64,000 bases of DNA from Zanthoxylum bungeanum. Lineage: Eukaryota > Streptophyta > Magnoliopsida > Sapindales > Rutaceae. The stretch is taken from positions 186,001 through 250,000 of the forward strand of contig SKCR01038863.1 in assembly GCA_019454045.1 (NCBI GenBank), given 5' to 3'. Shown here piece by piece: positions 10,359 to 24,126 of the stretch (position 1 is its first letter; the number at the start of each line of letters is the position of its first letter). Below the pieces are notes generated by a model. It ran no database searches. It saw only the letters and a list, made by a program, of their open reading frames with translations, and was not told the origin of the DNA. The position numbers and the translations under genes were made by a program.

Positions 10359-13300
10359 TTTGATCAAGCATGAAAAAGTTAGGGTTAAAATTGGGTAAAT
10401 TCGATTTAGGCATGATTTGGTTGAATTGTTTGATGAAGTATGCTTGAATGAGGTTGAATTGAAGTTGTGTATGATCAATTTCATGAAATTGGATTGGATT
10501 CAATTTTCCCTAAATTTTGGGCATGACAAATTGGGTAAAATCAATTGAAGCATGATTTGATTAAATTGATTGATTAAGTATGCTTAAATGTTGTTGAATT
10601 AATGATTGATTGGATCAATTTGAAGAAATTATGTTTGGAACAAATTTCCCCAATTTTTTATGTTGGCATAAAGTGACAAATTTGGGTAAACTTGATTTTG
10701 AGCATATTTTGTGAAATTCGATGAATGAGAATGCTTAAAGTATGTTTAATTTAAGATTGATTGGATCAATTTGTTGAAATTGTGTTTGGAACAAATTTCC
10801 CCAAATTGCTTATGTTGGCCGAAATTAAAGAACCCTAAATTTCTTGGTGATTTTGTTTGTTTGATCATTGGATGACTTAAAACAATTGGGTAATGTTGTT
10901 TTGAAGTTCAATTTGATTGAATTTTGATTTGGAACATTTTTCCCAAATTAAAGTGGCTTGGCCGAATTCAATTGAATTTGAAATTCATTGGATGAATTTA
11001 ATTGATTTGGGAAATGATGATTGTGGATTCGATTGGATTGAAACCGAATCGGATTGGAAAAACCCCTAATTGCCGAGAACAAAAGCATGTAAATTGGGTT
11101 TGATTTTAATAAATTGTGTTGGACACTATTTAATGTTAAAATGCATGATTAAGTATGCTAATTGATGTTTTAGAAATATTAATTGGGTGGTTAATTGTGT
11201 ATTACACTTAGGTTAATTAATTATGGAATTTAGAATTTTATAAGTTAATTAATTGGGCTTATTTTTGGAAATTTGGCCTTTAAGGTTGTGATTGGGCTTT
11301 TGGGCTTTGTTGTACAAAGTTGAGTTTAGGCAAATTTGGTTGGATCCAATTCGGCCTAAAACCGCATCCATAAAGTCCAATTATGACTTAATGGACCTTA
11401 ATTATTTAATTGGGCCTAATGGGCCAAAATTGATTTCTGGGCTTATGGGGTAACTCCCGGATTGGATTTTGGTTGTTCGGTTTGACCCGAGTTGACCAAA
11501 AGTCCACGCCTTATAGAAATTAATTAAAAGCCCATTGGACTTTAATTAAATAAACATTAGATGTTAATCGGGCTTTAAGACCCGTTGCGATTAAATTTGG
11601 AATTTAAGTCGTAAAGGTTCGTTAATAAAAGTGTAATATTTAATTTGGAATTAAATAGTGAATTAGAATTAAATGCGTATTAAATTGGATTTAATTATGT
11701 AGTTTAATTTAATTCAAGAATTCGTACTTTGAGTACTTATTCGCAAAACGAGTTTGACTCACGCAAAAATCAAATCGTTGTTTGAACATTGGATGATCAC
11801 TAATTATCAGATTAATTAATTGGATTAGATTGATTGATAACATGCTTGTGTGAATACATGGTTGCGATGCATGAATAATGTATATCGGATGGATATTAGT
11901 CGGGTGGGACAATTTTGGAAATTGTACTAAATTTGATTTATTAATTGGACCTGCGTGTCCAGCCTTATCACCTCTATACTATTTGTATTCTCTTCTCACC
12001 TATTCCCCTCAATGTAAATGAGGTTTCTTTAGAAGTGTAGTGTAACGGGTAGAAGTAAATACATGTGCTAGCTTTGGAGAGAGAAAATGAGAGATTTGAT
12101 CTAGGATCAATGTAAAGTATCCATCCGCATATCATTATTATTTTATTTCATATGCGCTTTATTATGTGTTTAGAATGCATGTTTAAGGGTGTATGATGAT
12201 GAGACCTTAATAAAGATAATAAATTGGTAGCCAATTGCACGCGAAAAACCCTCGCTCAATATCAAGCGTTTTTGCTTCCATTGAGTGATTCTCACTCAAG
12301 ATCCGAGATTGGCATTGGTTGTTGGCCAAAGTCAAGCCCTTTGTCCGTCGAAGATGTGTTGAATCACGAGAGCTTTGTTCCATATCGGTGTCTTGTCCAA
12401 GTTGTGGTTTGTTGGCCAAAGTCAAGACCACTTCTTGTCCATCGACATTGATTACGAAGCTTTCCATGGTCAATGGGTCACACTTGACTGGGATCACTAG
12501 GTTTGTTGTGCCAAAGCCAAGGCTTAGTTGATTCAGAGGAAAAAGGTTAGGTAATACATTGGATGTATTGGCATATATAAGATATATGTTTAGGATTTGG
12601 ATATCCGCCTACTGGATCTAGGAATTGGATGGGATCCAATTGATCTTCGAGATCTACCTAGTTAATTATCATACAATTTGTTGGCCAAAGTCAAGATTTT
12701 CTGATATTTAACGGGATCCTAGCCCACTAGGAAACACGGTTTCCCGAGTACTCGACAGAGGGTTAGAGGCTCGCCGAAAAATAGTGGGAGGCAAGAATTG
12801 AATTTGCAATACTCGTTCAATTACTCGCCAAGCGCGCTCATTCAAATTATTTCGTCGTTAGATTAAATGTTAGTTGGACTAATATTTAAATTGTTGTTTT
12901 TATAAACAGTTGGACTGTATTATATTTGATTATATATAATTGGATTATATTAATCAATATATTTGAATTAATTAATTTCAGTTTACAGTTGATTTTATAG
13001 TTGGACTATAGTAATCAATGTAATTGAGGTTAATTAATTTAGATTATATTTGATTATATAGTTGGACTATTATAATCATTATAATAAATAGTACCACAAA
13101 TCGTTGATTATATAGTTGGACTATTAGAATCAAGATATAAAAATGAAAGATTAATGTTTAAGACATAATCCTGGGCGAAAATGTATTTTAAACGGTTTTA
13201 TTTTTCAAATTGGGAATAAATTTCAGGATGGTCCTGGAAAAATAATAACTTATTTTATTTGATAAAATAACGTATTATGCCTAAGCCTGGAGTTAAGCAA

Positions 13301-13854
13301 ATAGTGGAACATAATCTTTGGAAGATCATGTAATGATAACTTAAGTGCTTAATCCATTATGTTTGTCATAATTATGTTCACAGCAAGTATTAAAATTGGA
13401 TTTTAGATACTTAGTGTGGTACATAAAATATATATATTGATGTTCAGAATCTATTTTGAACATGATACTGACTTCAATTGAGATTTATCTGTGAATTGAA
13501 AACGAGACGAAAGTCGCTGTTTTAACCGTAGATATCTGAATTTAGGAACTACCTTCGGGTTAGTACTTAAATTTAGAAACTGTTATAATGTAGCTAGTTT
13601 GACTAGAAACATTATCTCTATATCGCGTATAACCCGCTGTGGGTGTACCTTTATATTCTAGAACACTAAAGTGTTTCATTATATAAAGAAGATATTGAGA
13701 TAAACACATTAGATGTGAATAACAGGATTTATATTTTGAATATAAATAATATCTCAAATATATAACATGACAAATAAATAGCTCAAACTGATTTGATCAG
13801 TTAAGAAACTTAATTGTGGCATAGTTGTCAGGGACACTACTAAACAAGAATCGT
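10359..13854 (+). other. Untranslated leader of alpha-2 with hairpin string (12863-13135)
   Basis: It is collinear with the alpha-1 leader. From 10500 to 10800 a block of about 130 bp resembling 'catgatttg...ttggatcaatttg...gtttggaacaa' is present in several diverged tandem copies, fewer of which are in alpha-1. The hairpin string is especially clear here: 12863-12889 (12-bp stem with one G.T, loop TGG), 12901-12924 (10 bp, one bulge, TGG), 12926-12957 (14 bp, one bulge, TGG), 12989-13018 (12 bp with an internal loop, TGG) and 13052-13077 (11 bp, one bulge, TGG). No gag frame survives. Confidence 0.72.
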
Positions 13855-16010
13855 ATATCCGCACTTTTGAAGAGCGGGTACTAGGACTGATTTGATTCCA
13901 TTCAAATAAAGTCTACGAATCTAGTCTATTTGGGCAAAGTGCCTAAAACACTATTTACTTGGTAAAAGTGTAAATGCCACCGATCTGTTAGCCCTACTTC
14001 ATAGTGAAGCAAGTGGGCCCATGTCTAGCTAGGCTAGATATGGATTTGAATATTTCGTGACTTGTACGGATGTGGCATCGCGTATGGTTATGTGTTTCTT
14101 TTGAAACACAAATCAGAAACTTTTAGAGTTTCGACACGAAATAGACAAATAGATCGGCTAAAGTATTAAACCGTCATGGTAAGACTGTAATGGAAAATAC
14201 TTAAGCAATAAGTTTCTAGTTTTTTATGAAAGAGTATAGTATTCTTTCAAATAAGGACTCCTCCCGGAATACGTCAGTTTGACGGGTGTCCGAACGGATT
14301 AACCGAATTTTGTTAGACATAATAAGGTTAATCACGAGTCGCTCTGAGCTACCATTTCCTTCAACGGATAAGCTTTAAACAGTGCAAGAACTTATTTTGA
14401 ATAAGGTTCCATAATAATCTGTTTAACAAATATCATATTAGATATGAACGGGAAAGAAACCGGGTTTCTCATTCCTGATAATTTGGGTATGCTAGGCATA
14501 TGTTTGGATGATACCAAACTAAAACCCAAATAAGATAAGTGCCAAATGTAGGTTATCCTAGAGATACCATAAGTATTGTACTTATACATCTCACAAGAGA
14601 ACAATTAGATTGTGACTCACCATACGGTTTTCCTGAAAGGAATACCGATATGCAGTGGTAAGTGGGAGGATAGTATAACTCGATGGAAATCGGAGTAATA
14701 CTGTTCAAGGCACTGAATCTTAATGGAACATGAATAGTTCATCCAGGATGAGACTATTACCATTAATCTTCGAATACACAAGAACCGCGTAGGTCGGATA
14801 CAGTCAGAAAACAACCTGGGGTATGGGTTTCTGATCGCACCTCATAAAGATGTCTATCTTATTGAGGAATACTAATTGACTACGTATGAGGAAGTGATAC
14901 AAGGTATCAACTCCCTAATTATGGCAAAGTGTCATGTAATCCGAAATGGATTCCATGTATATCAACCAGTTTGGATACTAGTTGATGTACCACAAGGCAT
15001 TGTGCCTATTGGTACTATATGTCTTCTAGGAAGACATACATGGATGACAACATACCAACGTATAAAGCTAGGCTTTAACGGAAAGGTATCGTTATCAACA
15101 TTGTGTTGATTACGATTCAACTTTTTACCTGTTGCCACGGTAAATCCATTTGATAATGCAGATTATTCGATCCATGATTGGATTGAAGCAAGCATTAGGT
15201 TCTTAGAATTATCGTTTTGATATAATCATAATGATGTATGATTTAATTCAAAACGAAAATAATTCTAGAGTATATATAAGAAGGTTAGTGGGAGCGCACT
15301 GATAGTGGCTGTCCTATAAAATAATGATAATACGTCATTTCTTGGAAATGATATTCCCATAAAATAAATATCGGCGAAAGCATGGCTTTCGCAATACTCT
15401 CCTAGAAACCGTACGTTGAAAAATGTACGAGACCTGGTGTATCATACGCTTTGAGCATATGGATTCACAAACAGGCGAATCCGAGTGATAGTCACTGGAT
15501 TGATGTTAAGAACATCCGTTACTATCTTAGAGAACTAAGGATGCTGTCTTAGTCTATGGAGAAGGAGAACTTGAAGTGACTGGGGTCACTGTAGCAAGTT
15601 TCCTATAACCGATAAAGACGACTAAAAGTCGCAAACGGTACTATATAGTTTGAATAACGGTACAGTGAGTTGGAAATCTTCCAAGTAAGATACTGTTACC
15701 GAATAAACAACAAATGCGGGTTGTTGCTGCAGCTGAAGCAGCAATAGAAGCCATTTGGGTCGATACAAATCTAATTAGATTAGATATAGTTCTGTTAGTA
15801 GCCGAGCTAGGCGTCAGCACAGGCTAAAGAATTAATGGTCTCATCAACGATCCAGATACATACTTAGATACTCATCTGATTCATTCGGATCATATATCGT
15901 GGCGATGTGATGATCAAATAAATCGCATCAAGATGATAATCATGCAAATCCGCTGACGAATGCATTTCTCAGCAGTTTGAGCCAACCGTACATAGTTCGG
16001 GTGTAGGACA
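13855..16010 (+). pseudogene. alpha-2 copia pol remnant
   Basis: It is collinear with the alpha-1 remnant and damaged in part in the same way: HSE instead of HSD at the integrase start (Glu codon 14006-14008), TAG at 14030-14032 and TAA at 14159-14161. A longer RT N-terminal piece is readable at 14876-15109 (YQPVWILVDVPQGIVPIGTI), typical of copia RVT_2. The RT active-site block at about 15311-15340 has lost YVDD. RNase H scraps (AAAEAAIEAIWVD) lie at about 15725-15765. The integrase end near 14260-14310 carries its own frameshift, unlike alpha-1. Confidence 0.82.
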
Positions 16011-16032
16011 CTTGAGTGACTGGCTATGTGCC

Positions 16033-16043
16033 AAGTGGGAGAT
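16033..16043 (+). other. Polypurine tract of alpha-2
   Basis: The run aagtgggagat directly precedes the 3' LTR start TGTTGGACAAAATG at 16044. Confidence 0.88.
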
Positions 16044-17840
16044 TGTTGGACAAAATGACCCATAGCGTCACTATTTGCACAGATCATTGTGTTGTTGTAG
16101 CAAATTAACTATGTGACAAGGAAATTGCACTCTCATAATTTGTGATTAGATCACCATAGATATATAAATGAAGAGAGGTCTCTATGATTAGTTCCTGGAC
16201 TGAGAATGATATGAGACAGTATCAGTCCCCGAAGGTTTAATCATTAAATATCCCTAGCCGGAGTATTATCGAGACTGGACATCGATAATGCGGAATAGGC
16301 TAGTATTGCACTTGTGTGCGTTGTGAGGGCACAACGACATAGTTCTCATATATATAAGTATCTGATACTTATGCAAGTGCGATAGGAGGTCGTGTTTCAC
16401 CGATGGTACGGGAAACAGCTTCGCTCTGGATAGACCCCTCGGAATCCCATTGGTATTATGACTATGTGTCTATGAGAGGCCGAAATCAAGGTAGTGTGTA
16501 TTGTCTTAACCTGAGACTTACATCGCTAATACTTGCGATAATCGGTAGACTTTGGTCTTGGTGGTACAAGGCTTTAACCGGTTCTGCGTACACCACTTCT
16601 GGGTTTATCAGAGAGTCGTAGTGTATTGGGTGTGATGTCAAGACGGAAGTATCACTCCAGTCATAGTGGAGATGATGTCACGCAGGATACAGTATTAGTG
16701 CTCTTAAGTGCTGGCCGGCCTATCGGGATATTATGACAAGGTCATGTATATCCGATTATAGAGACTAGTTACCAGACATCCGACATGTGCTTCGGACAGG
16801 GCAGACACTTATCCAGCCCCAGCCCTAGCACGTGACTATCCGATACTGGGCTGATATACGCAATACTACGGTATACTATGCTTGATACAGATCTATATAT
16901 TCCTGTAAGAATATTTCTGGAGAATTGGGTAGGCATTGCGCTTTGCTAGAAGCCAACCTTGTCTTGTAAATCGGTATAAACGTAGTACGAGGTACTTACG
17001 TGTTCGGATAGTCCGACGACGTATTTACTGCCAACATATCCGGAGATCTCATGGGTCGCTTCCCAAAGATTCACCGATGATGTATGACTCGCACTATGAT
17101 TAATCTGGGATTAATTAGTAAAGAGAGAAGATTAATTTCTAGAGAGAGAAAATTAATCTGGGATTAATTACAGAGATATTTTATCTCGGATAAAGTATCG
17201 TTAAGAGAGAGAGAACGATTAATTTGGAATTAATCGATAAATTAATATATTTGATATATTAAACGAAATTGTATTTCGACGCGGAATTAAAATTAGATTT
17301 TAATTCGGGCGAACGAATTAATTCATTAGCGACGTAAATAGTGATTTCGCTAGGCGTAATCATTTAATTACGACGCAACGGAAAATTCGTTAATTTGGAA
17401 TTAGCGAACCCGAGCCCGAGATTGTTTGCGAGCGCATTCGCATTTCGAATGCGAGTACGGCACGCAAGTCAATCAAGCGTCAAATCGCAAGTCCCATCAA
17501 ACGTCAAATCACATGTCACTTTGAGTGATGTGACATTTGAGTGATTGATATAAGTTGATTTGTGGTGATTGACAATCATTTAATGCTTTGTTTTTTGAAA
17601 TAGAAAAAAGGTAAATTGTTTATTATATATTTTGGAAATTATATAAACCCTTTTACAATTTTTTATTTGGAAACTCATTCTCTCTCTCATTTTACGTTTT
17701 TAGGCTTTTGGAGCCAAAAACCTTCATCTTTCTCTCACGGTCTCCATGACCGTTTTCTTCATCCTTTCTTCTGGTTTGACCGAGCAAATGGAGAAGCTTT
17801 GGATCTTGTTACAAGATCTAGGTGCTAGCACACACCTTGG
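16044..17840 (+). repeat. alpha-2 3' LTR, first part
   Basis: It matches 8243 onward and ends in cttgg (17836-17840), one copy of the target duplication made by element C. It includes a hairpin string at about 17097-17410. One block is shorter than in the 5' LTR: at about 17310 the 12-bp TAG-loop hairpin has lost one arm by a small deletion. Confidence 0.9.
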
Positions 17841-20258
17841 TGTAGAACACAGGACCTGGGCGACGCTGTTCTAGGCTCGCGGCTAGTTGGGAAGTACGAA
17901 ATAACATGGAGTCGCCACCCGGTGTGAACCGGGACAAAGATTTAAGGCCGCACTCACCCCTCGCAAGGAAGACCTCAAACCGTTGGGTTCGGAATGGTCC
18001 CTTATGTCACTTGTGATGATATGATTTGTGCGATTAATCAACCGAGTCTACTCAATAATCATGCTCAAGGGGTACTTAGATCTAACATGCTTTCATCCAA
18101 ATAACTCCACGCAATATAGCACAACGAGCATATTGAACCATTAAACCAAAGTAAACAAATAACTAATTAAACATAAACATAAACTAAACGAAACATCATG
18201 CATAAAGAATGAAGAAACAACATGCCTAAATAACACAATCATGCTTTGAAAATTAAATAACAAGACTAAATTAAATCATGTTTAAAATAATAAATAAACA
18301 GCCTAGAACTATGACATGCTCAAATAAAAATTTGGATGAGACGAGATACGTGTATCTTAAGTGGTACGTGGCATTGTATCCCGAGTGCAGACCATACTAC
18401 CGTCCATTCGGAATCGGCTATGGAATTTACGTCCGGGTTTCCATCTGATATACCACAAAAGGGAACACATATCCCGGTCATCCAACAATCACATCATGCC
18501 TCAAACGACTCTCATGCGATAATATTCAAATTAAATAAAATAAACGAAAGATAATGAATAAAAGGGTGCCCTCAGGTCTAACCTCTTTTGTCGTTCCTCG
18601 AAAGCGCGTTACACGGCCGTCGGAAGGATTGATACTCCACAACTTTTCTGGTTCACTAATCCAACGATTTTTCCTCACTGTTTCGCTGTTCGGGCTGCTG
18701 TTTTCACTCCGTTTTGCTGCTGTTTTTAGGCCACTGTTTTTGTTTGTTTAAGGGACTGTTTTGGGGGGTTTTTGGAGGGTTAAGGGCTGTGGTTTTTGGA
18801 CTGTTTTAAGGCAGTTTTTGGTACAGTTTTGGGACAGTTTCTGGGCTGTTTTTTTAGAGGCTATTTATGCGGAAAACTGGGCAGTGCAGTGAGGGTGATT
18901 TGCGGCAGTTTTTGGTGTGTGCAGGGGACGCAAAAACGTGAAGTGAGGGCTGTGATTGTATGCAATGAGGCGGTGAAGGGTTTATTGAAGGCAATGAGTG
19001 GGAGGCTTACGTGATGAGGGCTGCTTTGATTGAGAGGTCTTAGGGTGAGTGGAGGGCAGATGGCTTTACGTGAAGGAGGGTTGAATAGGTAATGGGCGTG
19101 AGTGTTGCTTCCTTAGCGATGTGGGACGTGAGGGAGTGAGAAGGTTGTGTATCTAGGTTTGTTTGTTGAGTGTGTGAGTGGTTTGCAAGGTGGCAATGTG
19201 ACGTTTATTTGCTGTGTGTGCGCTGTCTTTTGTGGGTTTGGTGTAAGTGGCGTCTGGGCTTGAGTGAAGGGCGTGTGGAGGCTAGCAGTTTGGGTGAAGG
19301 CTAAACGTGGATGTGTGTTGAGCGAACTGATGCGTGAAGCTGTGATTGGCGTGAGGTGGTTGCCGTGAAAGAGAAAGATGAAGACAGCCCCTAGTTTATT
19401 TGTCGTGTTTGTCTAGTGTGTGAGATAAAGAATAGAGGGCCGAGAAGGGGAGAGAGATAAGAGAGTAAGAGCTGGTGGTTGTCTCACGGCTTTGAGAGAG
19501 AAGATGAGAGTGTAGCTGTGTAGGGTTTTATTATTTGGTGAGGCTGTGAGTATTTTGGTGGGAGCTGTGCGTTGAAGGAATGGGCTGTTGAACTGTTAGG
19601 GTTTGCCCTTTGTGAAGATGAGGGATGAAGAGATTAGGACGAAGGTGTTTAGGTCTAGGGTTTCATTTGTCCACGTCCAGATGGTAGCAGCCTTACGTCC
19701 AGGGCTGCACGCTTGTGTTTTTCATGGAGAGGAGGGGCTGCTCGGTGAGAGGGGTGTTTACGTGAGAGAGAGAGAGCTGGGACGCGAGCAGTTCGTATTG
19801 CCGAGAGAGAGATCCAGTGGAGGAGAGATGTCGTTGAAGAGTTATTTGTGAGGAAGAGAGGCGTGAGGGAGAAGAGAATGTTTAGGGTTTGTTGTTGTTT
19901 ATATAGTGAGAGGGTAGGGTTAGGGTTTCTGCATGGGTTTATTAGGAAACAAAATCAATTAATTTATATGTGTATTTAGTTTGATTATAATTTAATTTAA
20001 TTAGATTTTAATTTAAATTAATTATTAAATGTTTTAATTATTTAATTTGGGAGATGTGATTTAATGGTTTGGGTGTGTTTTAAAATAGAGGTCCAACAAG
20101 CGAACCCGAAGCGAATCAAGCGAGTTAACTCCAACGAAAATACTGATTTCCAACTTTACCCTTCCAACGTCTGTTTCCCGCGGCTTTCACAACTAAAGAG
20201 GTAGTGTCTCCATACGAGACTCATCATCGGGCTAATATGCAAAAATGCAGTGCCTACA
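17841..20258 (-). repeat. 3' LTR of element C (2418 bp; left copy on the plus strand)
   Basis: It runs from TGTAG to CTACA on the plus strand and on the minus strand from TGTAGGCACTG. It matches 24148-26571 with scattered single-base changes and tiny indels. Some segments (a GGGTGCCCTCAGGTC block near 18570 and the CGCACTCACCCCTCGCAAGG block near 17950) recur in the solo LTR J. The GTG-rich stretch 18750-19860 gives small frames that are not genes. Confidence 0.92.
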
Positions 20259-20271
20259 GTCGCCCCCACTT
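20259..20271 (-). other. Polypurine tract of element C (minus strand)
   Basis: The minus strand reads aagtgggggcgac directly before the 3' LTR start TGTAGG. It sets the orientation of C together with the primer site at the other end. Confidence 0.75.
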
Positions 20272-20389
20272 TGATGGGACTTGTGTATTGTGTAACAGTG
20301 ACAATCCTATCAAAGTTATGCAATGCATTTTTACTTACCTGGCTCGCCAGCTACCACCTGACTCGCCTGTTGCCTCGAACTGAAGTGAT

Positions 20390-22410
20390 GATGCAGTGGA
20401 CCTCGATCCTAGGACGCATCCCAATAACTGCAACCGACAACGGGGGCCTCGACCCTGGGACGCATCCCAATACCGCTGACAATGTGGCCTCGACCCTGGG
20501 ACGCATCCCAAAAACCAAAGATGCAGTGGGCCTCGACCCTGGGACGCATCCCAATAACTGCAACCGACAACGGGGGCCTCGACCCTGGGACGCATCCCAA
20601 TACCGCTGACAAAATATGGGCCTCGACCCTGGGACGCATCCCGAAAATGATGATGTAGTGGGCACCTCGACCCTGGGCACCTCGACCCGGAACTACAACC
20701 GACAACGGGGGCACCTCGACCCAACACCGCTGGCAATAGGGACCTCGCCCTCGAACTGATGATGTAGTGGGCACCTCGACCCTGGGCACCTCGACCCGGA
20801 ACTACAACCGACAACGGGGGCACCTCGACCCTGGGCACCTCGACCCAACACCGCTGACAATAGGGACCTCGCCCTCAAACTGATGATGTAGTGGGCACCT
20901 CGACCCGGAACTACAAAGAAAAGGGGGGCACACGGGGGCACCTCAACCCTGGGCACCTCGACCCAACACCGCTGACAATAGGGACATCGCCCTCGAACTG
21001 ATGATGTAGTGGGCACCTCGACCCGGAACTACAACCGAAAATGGGGGCACCTCGACCCTACACCGCTGACAATAGGGACCTCGCCCTTGAACTGATGATG
21101 TAGTGGGTCCTCGACCCTGGGACGCATCTCGGAACTACAATTGATGATATGGGCCTTGCCCCTGAACTGATACTGACGTGTGCCTCGCCCCCAGACTGAT
21201 GTGGGCCTCGCCCCAGACTTATACTGATGTGGGCCTCGCCCCAAACTGATATGGGCCCCGCCCTAAACTGTTACTAGTGTGGGCCTCGCCCTAGGACTCA
21301 TCCCCAAGCTGATACTGATGTAGGCCTCGCCCCGGATTGATACTGATATGGGCCTCGCCCCCAGACTGATACTGATGTGGGCCTCGCCCCCGGACTGACA
21401 CTAATGTGGGCCTCGCCCCAAACTGATACTAATATGGGCCTCACCCATAGATTGATGCTGATGTGAGCCTCGGCCTTGGACTCATCCCCAAAACTGATGC
21501 TGATGCTGATGTAATGGTTCATTCCCGAACTGTACTGTATGAGATGGTCCATTCCTGAACCGTTACTGTGAGGTGGTCCATTCCCGAACTGTTACTGTGA
21601 GGTGGTCCATTCCCGAACCGTGTTATGAGGTGATCCATTCCCGAACCGTGCTCCATTCTCGGAGTGTCATTCCCGGCTTTTGTTCATTCCCCAACTGTGC
21701 TCCATTCTCGGAGTGCCATTCTCGACTTGTTCATTCTCGAACTCTGCTTCATTTCTCGGATTACCATTCCCGGCTTGTTCATTCTCGAACTCTGATCCAT
21801 TCTCGGATTACCATTCCCGGCTTGTTCATTCTCGAACTCTGATCCATTCTCGGATTACCATTCTCGGCTTGTTCATTCTCGAACTCTGATCCATTCTCGG
21901 ATTACCATTCCTGGCTTGTTCATTCTCGAACTCTGATCCATTCTCGGATTACCATACCTAGCAGAACTGATCTGATATCTCCATACCCGGAGTACCGTAT
22001 CTGGCAGAGCTGATCTGATATCTCCATACCTGGCAGAACCAATATTGGACCAATGTGGGCCTCGCCCCCAGAATGCCATACCCGGTAAGACTGATACTAG
22101 TGATGTGATGTGGGCCTCGCCCCAAAGTGCCATGCCCGGCAATACTAATACTGATAATGATATGGGCCTCGCCCCCAGAGTGTCATACCCGACAAGACTA
22201 ATACTGATAATGATATGGGCCTCGCCCCGTGACTCATCCCCCAAATCTGATATTGATATGGGCCTCACCCCCATGCTGATACTGACGTGGACCTCGTCCC
22301 AAACTGATACTGATATGGGCTTCGCCCCCAAAACTGATACTGATATGGGCCTCAACCCTGTGACTCATTCTCAAAACTGATTGATATGGGCCTCAACCCT
22401 GGACTCATCC
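20390..22410 (-). repeat. Minisatellite block of element C
   Basis: At least four related GC-rich tandem arrays lie in succession. 20398-20650: units with 'cctcgaccctgggacgcatcc'-like cores, about 55-65 bp apart. 20650-21110: longer units of roughly 100-120 bp with 'gggcacctcgaccc' and 'gatgatgtagtgg'. 21110-21500 and again 22040-22400: about 30-40-bp units with 'gatatgggcctcgcccc'. 21540-21960: 'ccattcccgaac' units passing into a regular 47-bp repeat (tctgatccattc at 21791, 21838, 21885 and 21932). All share a CCTCG/CTCGG theme. Open frames across this block (Arg/Gly/Pro-rich on the minus strand) are by-products of the repeats. Confidence 0.85.
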
Positions 22411-23539
22411 CTGAAACTAATACTGATTCATTTCTGAAACTAATTGTACTGTTGTTGCTTCTGATTGGCTTGTCTTTGTCGCTTTCTCTTTTTCTTCTTT
22501 GAAACCTGTGAATACAATACAAAACAAACACAAAAAAGAATGCCAAATATGTTACGTGTATGCATGCATGCATGAATGAATTTCCTATTCCGTTGGGTTA
22601 GGTCTTCCGCCAGTTCTCCAGGTGATTGCACAGTCTTCTCTCTGGTCTCATGGATCAATTTTTTTATTATGTCCCAGATTCACGAGGTGGTAGACTGGTC
22701 GTCCCCAATCTTGATTTAGCTTTCTGCTCTTTGCTGTTTGCACTTGGTCAAGATGAACCACATGGTGGGGCCTTGCATATCATCATACTATATCACATGC
22801 TATGAAATAGTCCCAATAGTTATACATATTATCGTCCTCGATGAATGCCCAGTAATGAAACCAGAGAACATTCAAAACACTCAATGCAACTCAAATCTGA
22901 GTTTTTGAATAAATGATCTATGCCCGACTCAAAGTGTGTGTGTGCGGAGGTTCTTTGACAGCTTAATCCTTAGGTAAGCTAACTTGATGATTTCGTTTCA
23001 AAAATCGGGATCGGTGGGTCAAACCAACCTAGATGTCTCAATTATATTCCGCAATTGCTTTTCCATGCTTAATGTAGTATGGTTTATCGTTCTTTTCCTT
23101 TGTCTCTCATTTTTTTTCTTTTCATTTTGGACTTCATTTTTTTTTCTCTTTTTTTTTTCAACACACCTACCCTTTAAGGTAGCATTTCTCCTCATGGTGG
23201 TCCTAATACTCGCCCATGGGTAGCTTCACGCTTATCGGTTATAGGTGGTTTGATTTTTTTTTTAGAGACTTTTCTTTCATTTTCAACCATACCACACATC
23301 ATAACATAAGCAAATCAAGATAGACATCTAAGCAAACGGTCATTCACCGACCTACAATTTCTTTGACTAGTCACTTTGCTAACTACTCAGGTTTTCACTG
23401 CTAAGAACCATAATCAAGTGCTTACGAGTCTAACATAGATCAATTACTCAAATTATCAGATAAAAGCACGTCAAAAGTTTATCGTTTCTAAGGTTTCACC
23501 CTAAAGCAATCAATTCCCTCATCGGACTTATGTCTAACT
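22411..23539 (-). other. Unassigned interior of element C
   Basis: There is no coding potential I can support. It contains a short TGCA repeat (22561-22573) and pyrimidine runs at 23092-23160. It may be the eroded site of gag-pol or a leader/spacer of the parent element; nothing in it identifies which. Confidence 0.5.
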
Positions 23540-23745
23540 ATCAATGACTAAAACAAACAATTTTTTTTTTCTTTTTTCTTTTTTCTTTTTTCCTTTTCCT
23601 TTTTCTTTTTTTCTCTTCTTTTTTTCTTTTTCTCTCTGTTTTTTTTTTTCTTTTTCTTTTCCTCTTTTTTTTTTTTTTTTTCTTTTTCTCTCTTTTTTTT
23701 TTCTTTCTTTTTTTTTTCTTTCTTTTTTTTTTTTTTTTTTTCGAA
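23540..23745 (-). repeat. Long polypyrimidine (plus) / polypurine (minus) tract
   Basis: About 200 bases on the plus strand are almost only T and C, with T7-T18 runs separated by C or CC. On the minus strand, the sense strand of C, this is an A/G tract. Frames through it (Lys/Glu-rich on minus, Phe/Leu-rich on plus) are composition artefacts. Length is likely to be unstable and may be misassembled. Confidence 0.9.
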
Positions 23746-24126
23746 GGCCCCCCCCAATGGTCTTTCTATCCTTTCCGTAAGCTTTTCTTTTTCTCGATTT
23801 CATTTTCCCCGCTATCCGTGTTTGCTAAACTCCTCTTGAATAACCCTTTTTTTTTCCCTAACCCAACGGATGTCTATGATGGCTTTTAAGACACAGAGGG
23901 TTAACATGATGCATGTATGCATGAGATGCATGCGACATATGAGATATAATATGAATGTGGTTATCAAAAGCATAAAGGGGCAACTTCTATAGGATATACA
24001 ACTATGGTTCTCATGCGGGTTTATGACAATGCCTTTGATTGAACTCCCTCAACCCACTATAGAAACGGTCAACTAATGCACAAATCATACACATCACAAG
24101 ACATGATTTCGGGGCCAATTCTCTTA

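Noticed and set aside
20335..21244. Several overlapping minus-strand frames of 70-167 codons rich in Arg, Gly, Pro and Val
   Set aside because: They run through GC-rich minisatellites, exist in all three frames at once and repeat the same peptide; they are composition artefacts.
21540..21960. Possible CRISPR-like regular repeats (47-bp period)
   Set aside because: The whole unit repeats without unique spacers, inside a plant retrotransposon; it is a minisatellite.
23534..23803. Lys/Glu-rich minus-strand frame (89 codons) and Phe/Leu-rich plus-strand frame
   Set aside because: Low-complexity translation of the polypurine/polypyrimidine tract; no domain.
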